A stretch of 64,000 nt of DNA from Rhizopus arrhizus (lineage: Eukaryota > Mucoromycota > Mucoromycetes > Mucorales > Rhizopodaceae). This document shows positions 9,320-21,006 of the stretch, piece after piece; position 1 is the first letter of the stretch; the number at the start of each line of letters is the position of its first letter. The position numbers and the translations under genes are program-made. The notes under the pieces were generated by a model that was not told where the DNA came from, made no database searches, and saw only the letters and a list, made by a program, of their open reading frames with translations. The stretch lies in the NCBI GenBank assembly GCA_024220505.1, contig JAKZZE010000032.1, positions 548,457-612,456 of the forward strand, written 5' to 3'.

Positions 9320-9736
9320 AAATATAAAAAATGTTAAAAAGATAAAAAAAGTTAAAAATATAAAAAAAGTCAAAAAAATAAGAAAAGCTAAAAAGAAAAC
9401 AAAAAAAAAATATTATTCATATATATATATATATACCATCTTTTTGTGAAGAAATTGTCAGTCAGTTTAAATAAATCATATATTTTTACTCAATAATTAA
9501 CAAACTTTAACAAGAAAGTCCCTGTTCACTTAAACTTTTTACTCTACTTTAACTTTTATCAAGAAATATCGTATTGATCTTACATATAAGATCTGGTGGT
9601 CACTACTTATCAAGCATCTGCTTAAATTCTATATAAAACAACAACTTACAAGGCAATCACAACCTTACAATCAAGCTTTACAAGCAAACTTTACTCTATT
9701 AACTCACTTACAACAAGCCAACCTATAAAATAACAA
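9251..9736 (+). repeat. Gypsy-1 3' LTR
   Basis: Same length (486 bp) and ends as the 5' LTR at 2003. The internal hairpin and TGGTGGTCACTAC core are at 9576-9606. Confidence 0.9.
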
Positions 9737-10376
9737 CAGACAGTGTCTGAATTCAGATGGCTATTGTAACACGAACAATGATTTAGTCCCCGATACAAAC
9801 ATGTACAATTACAGTTTGGATGAAGAACATGAACTTTAATTTACAGTTCAGGACAAGAGACAATAGGCACCCCATATTTTTATATAAATAAGATGAATAT
9901 TTTGAACAAAATAACAGACATTCAATAAATCATAGTTTCTTGCGCTTAAAAAGCAATCTTTTCTTATTGGGTCACAATTACCTTTTCTTTTCTTTTTATT
10001 TTTACTTATTCTTTCTGATCTGATACCTGAATTATCACGAATCAAGAAAGATCCCTTTTATTTTTATCTTTTATTAAATAATCTTACTCCTAACCTTATT
10101 GATCTATAAAGATCTGGTGGTCACTACTTAAAACCAAATTACTATATCAAAAGAACTGTTAAACGTTCAATCAAGTTAATCAAACTCAAGTCATTCAAGG
10201 CTTCAAACTTCAAATTAAACAAATCTACAACACTTTAACACAATCCAAATCCCAAGTACTAACAAGTTACACTATGTAGATTCATACAAAAATTTTCCAC
10301 ACTAAAAACCAAAAACAACAGATAATCAGAAAACTCAAAAACATATAAATACCTCGACATTTTAACAGCAATCAAG

Positions 10377-10410
<34 letters not shown>

Positions 10411-11115
10411 CTTTGAACTTACTTTTATTTTACTTTACTTGTTGATCATTTTAATAAATATCATACAAAGTAAATCTCTTTTGTTTTTCTTTTATTTTAC
10501 TTAACATCAAGAACAAGAAGTCCCTTGAAGTATATACACTTCATTGTAAATCCTTTTTATTTTATTTTATCTTTATTTTACCTTTTTATTTTTACTTTAC
10601 TCAAAACAGTTCGATCTACTTATAAGATCTGGTGGTCACTTAACCCAAGCAACTCTTATTCAAATCATTACTCTTTTTGAAATCAAATCCTACCTAAACC
10701 TTTGATCTTACATCAAGACTCTCTTAAATCAAACCTATTTAACACTATATAAACCATATAAACTCCAATCTCACACTAAAAAGAAAACAAAAAAATATTA
10801 TTCATATATATATACCATCTTTTTGTGAAGAAATTGTCAGTCAGTTTAAATAAATCACATATTTTTACTCAATAATTAACAAACTTTAATAAGAAAGTCC
10901 CTGTTCACTTAAACTTTTTACTCTATTTTAACTTTTATCAAGAAACATCGAATTGATCTTACAAATAAGATCTGGTGGTCACTACTTAACAAGCATCTGC
11001 TTAAATTCTATATAAAACAACAACTTACAAGGCAATCTTAACCTTACAATCAAGCTTTACAAGCAAACTTAACTCAAATTAACTCACTCACTACAAGCCA
11101 ACATATAATATAACA
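9737..11115 (+). mobile_element. Cluster of related LTR remnants
   Basis: No gene is visible. A second LTR type begins at 9766 (TGTAACACGAACAATG) with its TGGTGGTCACTAC core at 10115. A third core is at 10630, and 10777-11115 is the 3' two-thirds of a Gypsy-1-type LTR with the core at 10973. Each core is preceded by a GATCT...AGATC hairpin. A (TTAC)n run lies at 10378-10410. These look like serial solo or truncated LTRs. Confidence 0.7.
10378..10410 (+). repeat. (TTAC)n microsatellite
   Basis: About eight perfect TTAC units inside an LTR remnant. Confidence 0.9.
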
Positions 11116-11182
11116 GTACCACGCCAAAGAAAAAAAAACCATGGTAGCTATTGTTGTCATGTCTTTTGTTTTCTAATTTTGG

Positions 11183-11336
11183 TGTAACGAAAATGGCAAT
11201 AAGGATACACAGAGATTAGCCAAGTCAAGTCAGAAAGATAAAAAAAATTAAAAATATAAAAAATGTTAAAAAGATAAAAAAAAGTCAAAAAAATAAGAAA
11301 AGCTAAAAAAAAGAAAAAAAAAATATTATTCATATA
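11183..11336 (+). mobile_element. 5' fragment of a Gypsy-1-type LTR
   Basis: It starts TGTAACGAAAATGG and runs to the TATTATTCATATA region, where the Tc1-type element at 11337 begins. The continuation of the LTR is not found on the other side of that element. Confidence 0.75.
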
Positions 11337-13305
11337 CAGTAGCGGACAAAACTGGTGCACAAAAATTAAAATCAACATTGTATCTCCGCCATATGTCTGC
11401 GACTTTTGTGGCATATACCATCTGAAAGATAGTCCAAAATATACATTATGTTATGTAAACCGGAACTGTACCGGACATCCCCCAGGCATAAGGTCATTTT
11501 TAGTGATTTTTTGCATATTTCAATTTTCGCCAAAAATGTGGTGCTTGTCTAGCCTTCTTTCAATTTTCCCCATATCTCTCCCGTTTGCTTTCAGATTTCA
11601 CAGCATATTAGTGAATTTTAGTAGCTCTTAAAAAATATATAAAACCGTAGTTATTTTGTATTTCCCATTGAATCCCCCCTTTTGTTTCTACCCTATTCAC
11701 TATAACAAAGTACTAGCCTTATATGTTTAAGAAAATAAGCAACTGTAAAAACGAAACTCTGAGATCTCGAATACACTTAGTTCGAACGATAACAGATATT
11801 TCTAGAATAACAAGAATCTCTAAATGGACAATCAACAGGAGAAAGAGGGAAGAAAGAAACTTAATGTCTTGTGATCATTGAGATATTTGCAGATAATAAA
11901 ATGAGAAAAAAGAAAGGAAATAGTACTTGAAAACTAGTGAATGAGTCTCTATGTAACCTCTTTATTAGATTTCAAGACGAGAGAGAGAACCCATTTAATC
12001 AAATTACGCCTTTATATAGGAAATGAAATTATTCAGGGACCGAAGTGAGTTCAAGGTCAATTTTAGTATTGAGCTTGAACAATATAAACATTGTATATGA
12101 GCTTTTAAGGAATATGTAATAAGTAATATTATGTATTCAGTACTTGTTATTTCTTATATAAGATCTGAGTAATCTCATACGAATAATAGTATTTAATGAT
12201 GTAAATACGACAATCATGAAGGTCTCCCGCTTTTAGTCTGAAAAGTTACTAGCTCAATCACCAACCTAAAGCTTGGACAACGTCCGTTACACACAGTTTC
12301 TGATGCTCAGCACATTTTGAGGACCTTAAGATACAGTATTAGCAAATTGTCAGTCTGAAGGCACTGTAGGAAGCTAGATTTTGAGTCTGGAAGTAAGGAA
12401 TCGAAGAATTTCATCAGCTGTACTAGCCGGAAAAAGCGATGAATGTGGTATCACGACAAGCCATTGTATACAATAGAGGGCTGGAAGTCTGCTATCTTTA
12501 GCAATGAAACAAATATGAACATTATGGATGCAGATAGTATACACTAATATTGAAAGCAAGTCGAGCAATCTGAGCGATTTTTTCACGGTGATCAAACAAT
12601 GAAGCATGCTGGTTGCTCTGTTATGTTTTAAGGCTGTATTAGATATTGAGGACCGGAATATGTGTGTCAAGTATATGATGGTATAATGAACTCATAAATA
12701 TACACATATATTTCGCTTACTTCATACCACAAAAGCCTAGCGTATAGTGGTCTAAAACGTCGTAATCTCTCGTTTCAGTATGACAATGACACAAGGCACA
12801 AGTCGACGCATGTCACAAACTCAATATTTGATAACAGCGCTTCTGTGCTACAAGTTTAGCCGCCACTAATCCCGGCCTAAGTCCGCTGAAGCATGCCAGG
12901 TGGCAATTGATGGCAAAGGTATGATGATACGACACTAGATCAAAAAGGGTCGATGATCTTTGGAAAAGAGTAGTTAAAGAGCCGGGTTCTTTTATTGAAA
13001 ATGATATACACGCATATTATTAGCATATGCAAAGAAGAACATCCGATGATATCAAGAGATGAGATGATTATATAAAGTCTAAGGTCTTAGCCACTTTTGC
13101 GGTTTTTAGAAAATATAAAATTTTATAAATTTAAAACACGCTCATCGCTCAGTTTTAACACTGTCATGCTTAGAACATACATAAATTACAATGACTAGTA
13201 TATCCTCCTTCTAGTACAGTTTCATGACTATTGCAATTACCATGAGCAGGTAATGGTAGTTAAAAGCTGAAAAAAAGTTTTGTGCACCAGTTTTGTCCGC
13301 TACTG
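11337..13305 (+). mobile_element. Decayed Tc1-type element, copy 1 (with solo LTR insertion)
   Basis: The terminal inverted repeats start CAGTAGCGGACAAAACTGGT, and TA dinucleotides flank both ends (11335-11336, 13306-13307). The transposase is dead but recognisable on the plus strand: TTTCAGTATGACAATGAC near 12775 (FQYDND) and a relic of the SPDLNPIEH region near 12860-12890 with stops. Two more copies at 31390 and 48271 share the same dead sequence, so the element spread as a non-autonomous copy. This copy is ~340 bp longer because of the solo LTR at 11879. Confidence 0.88.
11879..12212 (+). mobile_element. Solo LTR with 5-bp target duplication
   Basis: 334 bp starting TGAGATATTTG and ending AATACGACA, flanked by ATCAT at 11874-11878 and 12213-12217. 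The other two copies of the host Tc1-type element have an uninterrupted junction here. It is unrelated by eye to the two Gypsy LTR families of this window. Confidence 0.8.
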
Positions 13306-13451
13306 TATAACATATATTTTTTTCTAGGTTTTTTTTTATACAAATATTATATCCTTATCCTGCAAATTCAAATTTGTATTATTTTATTCGAAGTTCAACT
13401 GTTAAAACACCCGAAGTATAATAATTTGGAATATAGGGTTTGGGTGCAGTG
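13306..13451 (+). mobile_element. Right-end fragment of a CACTG element (V)
   Basis: The last ~145 nt, ending TTTGGGTGCAGTG, are over 90% identical by eye to the right end of element X (21225-21372). The rest of V is missing; its left neighbour is the Tc1-type element ending at 13305. Confidence 0.75.
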
Positions 13452-13562
13452 GGCACACTGCAAATAATCGTGCAAACTCTGCACACTGTTAATTTTTAGC
13501 AATATGCTTTTCTGTTTAACCATACCAAAAGCCGTGATTGAATGGGTATTTATGCCGACGTC

Positions 13563-13631
13563 AATATCGGCACCCTTTAAGGACCTAAATGTCTGTCAAT
13601 ATATTCTGCGTCTCTGCATGGTGCCGATATT
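13563..13631 (+). repeat. Inverted repeat in the left arm of W
   Basis: AATATCGGCACC (13563-13574) is repeated inverted as GGTGCCGATATT (13620-13631), giving a 12-bp perfect stem around a 45-nt loop. Confidence 0.75.
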
Positions 13632-13739
13632 AACGAAAAAGATGATTCATAGCTCTAAGTAGATTTATACAGACCCGATTGTCGTTCTGCGAAAGCGTCT
13701 CTCTTATTAGCTGCTTTACATAGTCTATTCTACGTTATA

Positions 13740-15190
13740 CAGTGGGTCAAAAAACTGATGCAAGGAATCCATTTTTCTCAGTTTTTGTAGCGTACATCCT
13801 GCCACAGTGGTACAAACTGCCTCTGTTCATACATAATAGATTTCCTACATGTCTTGAAAAATCCGAAAGAGTTTAAGCCCTATTGGATAAGTATTGAAGG
13901 AAGTATGAGACGCGCAATTTGAAAATTTGAAAAAACGAAAATTTGAACGAAATGAATTTATTTATTAATATTTAGTTGATCCTCCTTTTCTATTAATAAC
14001 CTCTTGAATTCTTGCCGGCATGCTACCGATATACCTTTGGCAAAGTTCTTTGTCAAATTCATTCCATGCTTTTTCTACTCGTTCCCAAAGCTCATCCGTA
14101 TTCTTTGCTCTACGTTCGTAACAGCTGAGCTTTAACTTCAGTTGATGCCATACATGTTCTATTGGATTTAAGTCCGGACTCTGAGCTGGCCAATCGTTAA
14201 TATAGCGCACTTGATGATTATCTAACCAGGCTATTGTGGATTTTGCCTTGTGCTTTGGATCATTATCATGCTGAAAGTAAATGTTGGACCAGTTGAAATT
14301 GTAGTACTCCATAGTATCACGAAGTATAGTCTCTAATATATGCTGATAAACATCCGCGTTCATGTTCCCATCGTAAATTTGACAAGCATATCCTGGTCCT
14401 TCAGATGTTATGCAGCCCCACATCATCAATTTGCCGGCTCCATGCTTGACTGTAAACTCTAGATGATGCGGTTGAAGAGGATCACTTGGTCTTTTCCAAT
14501 AGTACTTGCAACCATCAGAGCCCCATACGTTGATCTTGGTTTCATCAGAAAAGACCACTTTTCGCCATTCTTCCACTGTCCAATCCTGGTGCTTCTTGGC
14601 CCATTCTAATCGATGCTGCATATGAGCTTTTGTCAGAAACGGCTTCTTTTTTTTTATTAAAGAATGAAACTCCATTGATTTCAGTACGTTAATTGCTGAC
14701 TGGTATGAGATATCATAGCCAAGTTGAACCAGCTCCCGGTGTACCTCTTTGGCAGTCTTTAGAACCCCTTCAATGACTTTTCTTTTGATTAGCCGCTTCG
14801 TCACTTTGGAGACTAATGTAGGTCTACCATCTGTGTTTATTGTCCTATTTGAAAACAACCGCCTAGAGTATCTACTAACAGTTTATTGATGTACTCCAGT
14901 CTCCTTAGCAATATCGTACGTTGATGTGGATCCAGTTAATGCTTGCTTGAGATCGTTTACTTTTTCTTCTGGCAGTCGTTTAGGCATGCGATTGGTAATA
15001 AGGTAAAAAAGAGAAATAAGTTAAATAAGACAATTTAAAATTTAGAATAAAGGAACTTTAAGCGCTTTTATATACTGGCAACATTCTAATCATGTCCAGA
15101 ATGTGAAAAATTATGATAACAACCGGTTGGGTCGTATTAAAATTCGTCATTCCAAACATATGTAAACAAGTAAAAAATGCCGGATGTTTA
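13740..15190 (-). mobile_element. Tc1/mariner element Tc1-A, right end lost
   Basis: The left inverted repeat CAGTGGGTCAAAAAACTGAT follows TA at 13738-13739. It is a close relative of the complete element at 35484-37122, but its right end stops at 15190 where Tc1-B is inserted; the sequence beyond Tc1-B does not resume it. Confidence 0.85.
13965..14987 (-). pseudogene. Tc1 transposase (DD34E), one nonsense codon
   Basis: A 340-codon frame from the ATG at 14987 (MPKRL) to the stop at 13965, the usual Tc1 length. A helix-turn-helix N-terminus is followed by the three catalytic blocks VVFSDETKI, FQHDNDPKHKA and SPDLNPIEHVW (DD34E). Near 14886 TCA has become TAA (VHQ* where the relative at 36360 has VHKS), which is the only stop. 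The protein would cut and reinsert the element at TA; this copy is probably inactive. Confidence 0.88.
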
Positions 15191-16793
15191 CAGTAAGGGA
15201 CAAAATCAGTCCGGTTTTTGGTTTTTTCGCAATGCCTCGCCGGGAGTTAAACTTAGGGCTTCGCTTTGCTGACGAAACATTTGCACGCAAACTAGACAAA
15301 ATTATTGGTGTAACCTAATTGCTTCTACCACCATTTTCTCTGTAGTTATGGCGGAAAAAGTGATTTTCCGTGATTGTTGCTAACGCCCGATTTTGCATTA
15401 GACACCATATCTCCAGAAACAGTCACTGGACTGACTTGAGATTTAGTTTCGTACGTCTTATGACGTCAGTGAACGCTAACGTGTTCTCATATTTTAGCTT
15501 CTTTTATTTTTTTACATTTTTTCTTTTTCCTCATTTACCTCATCTCAGATTAGCCAAACACGCCATGACAGCAAAGAATGCCGACAAACATGCCCAAATT
15601 GAAAACATGTTGAACCACTCTATTCCATGGGATGTAATTAAAAAAAAAGTAGGCTGTGGAAAGTCCATGATTCGAAGAATTTCAAGGAAAACCAAATTGC
15701 AGTCAAAAAATAGCGCGGGTAGACATCGTTTACTCACACCTAGGGAGGAAACCAAAGCAGCTAGAGACATAAGACTTGGCTTATCTAAAAGCGCAGCCGA
15801 TGCTTCCTTTGGCGTTAAAAAACCAGATCAAATGGTCAATCCAAAAACAATTGCTCGTACTTTGAAACGCAAAGGTCTAAAATCGACTAAGAAAAAGACG
15901 GTACTTCCACTTAATAATGACAAGCAAAAGGCACGATATGATTGGGCAAAGGCTCATAAAGACTGGTCCGAGACTGATTGGGAACGCGTTGTCTTTTCTG
16001 ATGAGACAAAGATCCAAAAAAGAGGGTCTAATGGCCTAGAATACGCTTGGAAAGAGGATAATGCACCTTATCGAGACCATCACTACAAAAAGAAACATGC
16101 TTATGGAGGAGGCGGGATCATGCTTTGGAGTTGCATAACTATACATGGAGGGGGCTACATGTCCTGGCTACAAAGTAATGTAAATGGTGAGCTATACACG
16201 TCAGTACTTGAGGAGGAATACAAGGAGACATTGAAGTATTATGGCCTGCAAAGTAAGGACATGATCTTTCAACAAGATAATGCAAGCATCCATTGTGCTT
16301 CAGCTCCTTCAAAATGGTTCCAAAAGAACAAGATTAAGCTCCTGAGTTGGCCAGCATACTCCCCTGACCTTAACCCAATTGAAAATGCATGGGCCATGCT
16401 TAAAAAGAAGGAACAGATGACAAGACCACCTTCTTCTGTGGTTGAGACTGACCAAGCATTTTTTGACCGGGTTTCGAAGCTTTGGTATGACCTAGCAACT
16501 CCAGAGTACTGTAGAAACCTTATTCACTCTATGCTCCGTCGAGTTTGGGACGTAATCCAGCGTAAGGGCCGCGATACCAAGTACTAATCGAAATTCAAAA
16601 AAATAAAAATACATTATTTTCAATATATCTTCTTATAACATGGCAGAAAATAAAAAATACCATTTCCGACAAATATTGTCAACTTTGTTGAAGGAAGAGA
16701 CAAATTTTTCGTCAGCAAAGCAGAGCTCTAAGCTTAATTCCCGGCGAGGCATTGCGAAAAAACCAAAAAACGGACTGATTTTGTCCCTTACTG
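15191..16793 (+). mobile_element. Tc1/mariner element Tc1-B, apparently intact
   Basis: Long inverted repeats of about 90-100 bp with few mismatches begin CAGTAAGGGACAAAATCAGT at 15191 and end with the reverse complement at 16793. TA flanks both sides (15189-15190, 16794-16795). It is inserted inside Tc1-A and encodes one uninterrupted transposase. Confidence 0.93.
15565..16587 (+). CDS. Tc1 transposase (DD34E), intact
   Basis: 340 aa from the ATG at 15565 (MTAKNADKHAQ). The frame is open further upstream to 15370, but that part is hydrophobic and lies near the inverted repeat, so the internal start is preferred and gives the family length. The N-terminal part resembles the paired HTH of Tc1 proteins (WDVIKKKVGCGKSMIRRISR). 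Catalytic residues sit in VVFSDETKIQ, FQQDNASIH and SPDLNPIENAW. No stops or shifts are seen, so it may be functional. It acts in the nucleus on its own terminal repeats. Confidence 0.93.
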   Translation: MTAKNADKHAQIENMLNHSIPWDVIKKKVGCGKSMIRRISRKTKLQSKNSAGRHRLLTPREETKAARDIRLGLSKSAADASFGVKKPDQMVNPKTIARTLKRKGLKSTKKKTVLPLNNDKQKARYDWAKAHKDWSETDWERVVFSDETKIQKRGSNGLEYAWKEDNAPYRDHHYKKKHAYGGGGIMLWSCITIHGGGYMSWLQSNVNGELYTSVLEEEYKETLKYYGLQSKDMIFQQDNASIHCASAPSKWFQKNKIKLLSWPAYSPDLNPIENAWAMLKKKEQMTRPPSSVVETDQAFFDRVSKLWYDLATPEYCRNLIHSMLRRVWDVIQRKGRDTKY

Positions 16794-18245
16794 TAACAGA
16801 GAAGAAAAAAAAAGTAAAGTGCTTTTTTGTAGCCTTATTTTACCAATGTTACACTTATTCACTGTCTATCCATATTAGAAAACAAAAACAGTTGCTTTTC
16901 ATGTAGTTTGTATTTAATGATATCCCAAAAGATAACTAATACATTGCTTGAGTAAGTTTTATTACTTGCGTGCAATATCTTTAATGTGAAGGATATTATT
17001 TTTTTTTTTTTTTTTACTTGAAATAAAAAAAAAGGTTGGTATCAACAAATTATAGCAGTAAAACAACATCTTTTTTTTTCTCCCTTGTTTTGTTTCATGG
17101 AATACACTAGATGGCAAAGGCACAAAACAAAAAAAAGGAAAGCTCAAGCACTGGTCAAATGTAAGCTTATAAAAATAATAATAACAACCAAGACTAATGT
17201 CAGTTTTTTTTTTTTTTTTTACATTAGGAATTCCTAATGGGACACATTCGGATGACGAACATGAACCTCATGAGCAAAGTTTTTCGCTTTAACACGATAA
17301 AACTATAAGAATATCAAACTTATATTACTGCTTGTTACTGAAAAGTTTTTTTTGATAAAGAAAGTTGGCAATGTTAACATCTCTAATGGCTAATGGCCAA
17401 TGGCAAATTACACCCATGTGTAAACATAAAGTAAGTAATGAACTAATATAAGCTTAAAAACATATATTCTTTTATATTATTTGTCATAAAAAATAATTAA
17501 GCACTTTATTTACTTGAAAAACAAAAAACTGTGCATGTATCTATTAATTATAATTGCCTTGTAACAAGATGTTAACAAAGCTTCTTTTTTTTTTATTCTT
17601 TTTAGAATATACACGTATTCTTTTGTTATAATGTAAAAGCATTTGTATTTTTATAAAACATGTTTACTGTTAGGTTATTGTTTTCATTTGAATAAGTAAC
17701 ATTTTATTGCTATGCTCTTTTTTTTTTTTTTTTTTTTCACTAGGTCTTTTTTTTAACTTTGTCTTTTTTTACTTTTAATTTTCCAGCTTCTTTTTTTTCC
17801 CAAACGCAACTATTTTGTTACATTCTGTTACACGTTTCTAATGAGCTAAGCTAAAAAGCACAGACTGCCTTCCTAATATGTATTCTTCTGATCAAAATAA
17901 TCACAATGTGTTTTTGTTTTCCGCATTTTGCCCTCAAAAATAAAAAAAAGAAGATATCGGTCTTTCAACGATAGAGGAGAACAAGCTTTCCAAAAAAGAT
18001 CATCTGTAAAAAAAAAGACATTTTTTTAAAACATGAATAACTTTATGAATGTTTACCTTACAATGAAAAAAATAACATTACTTAATTTCTTTATTTTTTT
18101 CGCACCTAAATCTTTTTTCATATTTCGAAAATGACCAATACAGCAAGATATAATGTTTTTTTAAAAAAAAAATCTAAAATCTGTGGACCTATGACTGTCA
18201 CCGATATCAGAATTCTACGTCAAAGGTGCAACATTATTTGCGGTG
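16794..18245 (+). other. Right arm of W, no gene recognised
   Basis: This 1.45 kb is AT-rich with long T runs (17000, 17206, 17721). It shares collinear blocks with 29800-30964 in Y, including GGAATTCCTAATGGG and CATTCGGATGACGAACATGA near 17230-17265. I see no credible spliced ORF. Confidence 0.6.
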
Positions 18246-18504
18246 CCGCACTGCACATAATTGCTATATATATAGCATTATATTTGACAGAATATAATGA
18301 GATATTTCGGGTTTACGTCAATATATTTACAGATTCCATAAAATATGTACTTCGTATATTTTGCTCGAAATGTTAAGATATGTATATAAAATACCGTGTT
18401 ACTTTTGGTGACGCGCCGCTTCATTGTTCTTTCTACAATGATACACAAACATAACGCTTTTCCATTGGACCTTACATGCTTGCGTTTCTCTTTGATACTA
18501 TTTC

Positions 18505-18615
18505 TTTATTGGCTTGTTGCCTTTTAGCAAAGCTTCCTTATAGGTCTATTTCTCTTTAATATTACTTCTTCATTGGCTTATTGCCTTTTTACAATACTTT
18601 CTTATTGGTTTATTA
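18505..18615 (+). repeat. Subterminal repeats of X
   Basis: Several imperfect units centred on CTTTATTGG or CTTCATTGG (reverse strand CAATAAAGAA, CAATGAAGAAG) occur close to the left end. The same core recurs in A/B/C and Y. Confidence 0.55.
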
Positions 18616-18875
18616 TGATTATATATAGCTCTGGATGATTTGTATTAGGAAAACAATAGGCTTAAAATACGGTATTATTGGTCAAAAATGTGGTTTTATT
18701 CATTTATTTTTGGGCTCTTTTGCCATATTGATTATATATTATTGGTTCATTTGATTATTAAATATGATTTAAAAAAAAAGAGGGGGGGGGAGGAGCAGGG
18801 AATTTATGGGAATAATGAAACATCACCTTTAAACGGTAGATACAAAAATTTTTTTTTTTTCAAAATTGCACTTAC

Positions 18876-18950
18876 CTTGACCACAGAAGCATCAAACAAT
18901 AGAATGTAGCAGACAAATCAGGCAAAATAAACAAATACAATGAAGCAGCC
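18876..18950 (-). pseudogene. Relic exon of the small hydrophobic gene in X
   Basis: On the minus strand the end of an exon reads YILLFDASVVK, directly followed by the donor GTAAGTG. A has YALLFAASMVK then GTAAGTG. A stop further upstream shows decay. It lies upstream of and divergent from the main gene relic at 19487, as in A. Confidence 0.5.
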
Positions 18951-19486
18951 TCAAAAGAGATCAAAAGCAATATAAAGATAAAGACAGTAGACTAAACAGG
19001 AGGAAAATAGAGTCAAGGCTAGATAAAATGAAAGATTAATTACAGTGAAACATGATGTACCCGATTTTCTTACATTAAACCACTTTAAAAACCAGAAGAT
19101 GATGCCAAACTATTCAAACAGCTTCAGAATCAAGCCTAAAAAACTAAATTTGATTGTTAATAAAGATAATGAAGGTTTAAAAGCATACTTACCACATAAA
19201 CAGATACAGAAAGACTCAAGAACTTATGATAGCCATGAGCATATCTATAAATCTTTAATAAAGAACATTAGAAAAAAAATTTAAAAAAAGAGAGACTTAC
19301 CTGGGATAACAAATCAAAAAAAGAAAGAAAGAAGGAAAAGAAAAGATTCATCTGAGACATCAATCCTTTTATAGATTTTTTGACTTGAATAGAACTGAGT
19401 TTACAATTCAACGCAATAGTATTTAAAATGTATCTAGCTTCAATGTTAAGTTTCTTTACTTTTCCTTCAAAGTACCTTATATCAAT

Positions 19487-19835
19487 ATGTCTGACCGTAT
19501 TATCGAATTCAACCCTGCACCTGTCAATGCTCGTAATCCTAGCTCTACCGATATGAACAATACATCAAAGGTGATCATTGCAGAGGTCTCATATTTATTT
19601 ATAGAGATATAGTTTTACTGTAATTCAGTAGTATTAAATTTATCTATGAGTATTTACTTTTTGTATAAATACAACAAAAACTTTTATACAATTGATATGT
19701 CGCTTTATGAACTCCTTATATACAGCTCCAAAATCAAACAATAAGAACCTTTAATACTCAGTTTGAAGTTCCAGAGGAAGAACAAGTTTCAATTGATGTT
19801 GTTACATTACCGATATTATACAAGTGCCGCTAAAC
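19487..19835 (+). pseudogene. Relic of the four-exon gene in X
   Basis: ATG at 19487 opens MSDRIIEFNPAPVNARN, clearly related to MSDRGIQFNPAPANARG in A/B/C. The frame stops at about 19610. A later piece at about 19765-19830 (FEVPEEEQVSIDV) resembles the acidic part of exon 1. The remaining exons are not readable, so this copy is dead. Confidence 0.65.
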
Positions 19836-21006
19836 AAGAATAAATTTTTCATCGAGTAAAATCAATTCACCTTTTGTGATAAGATATTTGAATCTTTTCC
19901 CATCATATTCAGTATTATATTGATTAGTTTACATAAGTGCACTACTTTACAAAAAAGAAATGATGGAGTTTAGTTAAGTGTACTGCGGTAATCCAAAAAA
20001 AAAGAAAAAAAAAAGGCAAAGTGATGATATTCTTTATCAAAGATAGGACAAAAAGCTCATAAATAAAGGCATACATACTGAATAATAAATTGTAATTAGC
20101 ACACAAAGGTAAATGGATTAAAACATTTGTAGTTGACGTCTCAGCTAGATTTTTTTTTTTCAAAGTACTTAATCAAAAAAAATTTCCAATTTCAGTGCAA
20201 TTTCTAAAACCGCTTTCTATAACCTAAAGTAAGTCTCTGTATGCTCTATGAATAAAACGAAGATCCTGTAAGTAGGTTTGTTCAACTTAAGACAGTTTGT
20301 AAAAGTAAGTATTCTTTTGCAATGTCACTTTTAACATTCTCTTTTTTTAACATGCAAGTAATTCCAACATTGCTTTTTTCACATGCAAGTAATTCCGACA
20401 TTGCAATTCTCTAATTTCAACATTACTTTTTCTTTTTTTCTAAATCTATCAAAATGTTCTATTTTATTTCATCAACAATAACTCTTTCTTATAGTCTCTG
20501 TTATAAGGAATCTCAAGACATGTAAATTCACTTGATGTTAATATTGTTGTTTCTTTTTGCAATTAAAAATAAAAATGATTACCAAACCCATACCCTTCTA
20601 TTTTCTGCTTAGCTTTAGTCCTTTAAACATTGCACTATCATCTTTGATAGATGCTATTTTCCTTACGGTCAAAAAAAGAAATACCATTTTCTTTTTTCTT
20701 TTTTCTTTTTTTTTTTTTTTTCCTTTTTCCTTGTTCATTTTTGTTTCTAGCTTTTATCTTTTATTTAACGTTTATATTTATTACTTCCCTATAGACCATT
20801 CTTTTATTTCAATTATAAATAATTAATTTTACTCTTCGTTGGATAAAAGCATTGAACTCATGTTCCCTTTCACAATTTAAGTAATGTTGCTCTCTATCTT
20901 TTCATTATAAACCTACAAAATTATTTTTTTTGGGTAGATGTACTATGTACTTTCTTTTTTTTGCAGTATAGCAAATCGAGTATGCTTGGCAAGAGGAGGT
21001 CGCAGC

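Larger units (their letters stand above)
2003..9736 (+). mobile_element. Ty3/Gypsy LTR retrotransposon Gypsy-1, complete
   Basis: Two 486-bp LTRs (2003-2488, 9251-9736), starting TGTAACG and ending AATAACA, flank a 6.8 kb interior with gag, pol (protease, RT, RNase H), a separate integrase ORF and an extra ORF. The flanking 4-bp duplication is ACAG (1999-2002 and 9737-9740). The LTRs are nearly identical through most of their length and differ mainly in the last ~60 nt. Domain order PR-RT-RH-IN places it in Ty3/Gypsy. No good polypurine tract is seen just before the 3' LTR. Confidence 0.92.
13456..18245 (+). mobile_element. CACTG element W, internally deleted and carrying two Tc1 elements
   Basis: The left terminus is CACTGCAAATAATCG at 13456 and the right terminus ATTATTTGCGGTG ends at 18245 (one mismatch from GCAGTG). 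17078-18245 is collinear with the right part of element Y (29800-30964). Without the Tc1 insertions W is ~1.7 kb and lacks the four-exon gene found in Y. CCG follows at 18246-18248; the left neighbour GGCA does not match it. Confidence 0.72.

Noticed and set aside
10378..10410. CRISPR-like or telomere-like array
   Set aside because: It is a simple TTAC microsatellite without spacers. No CRISPR array or telomere repeat was seen in the window.
15370..15564. N-terminal extension of the Tc1-B transposase
   Set aside because: It is hydrophobic, overlaps the inverted repeat side, and would make the protein 65 residues longer than the family norm; the ATG at 15565 fits better.
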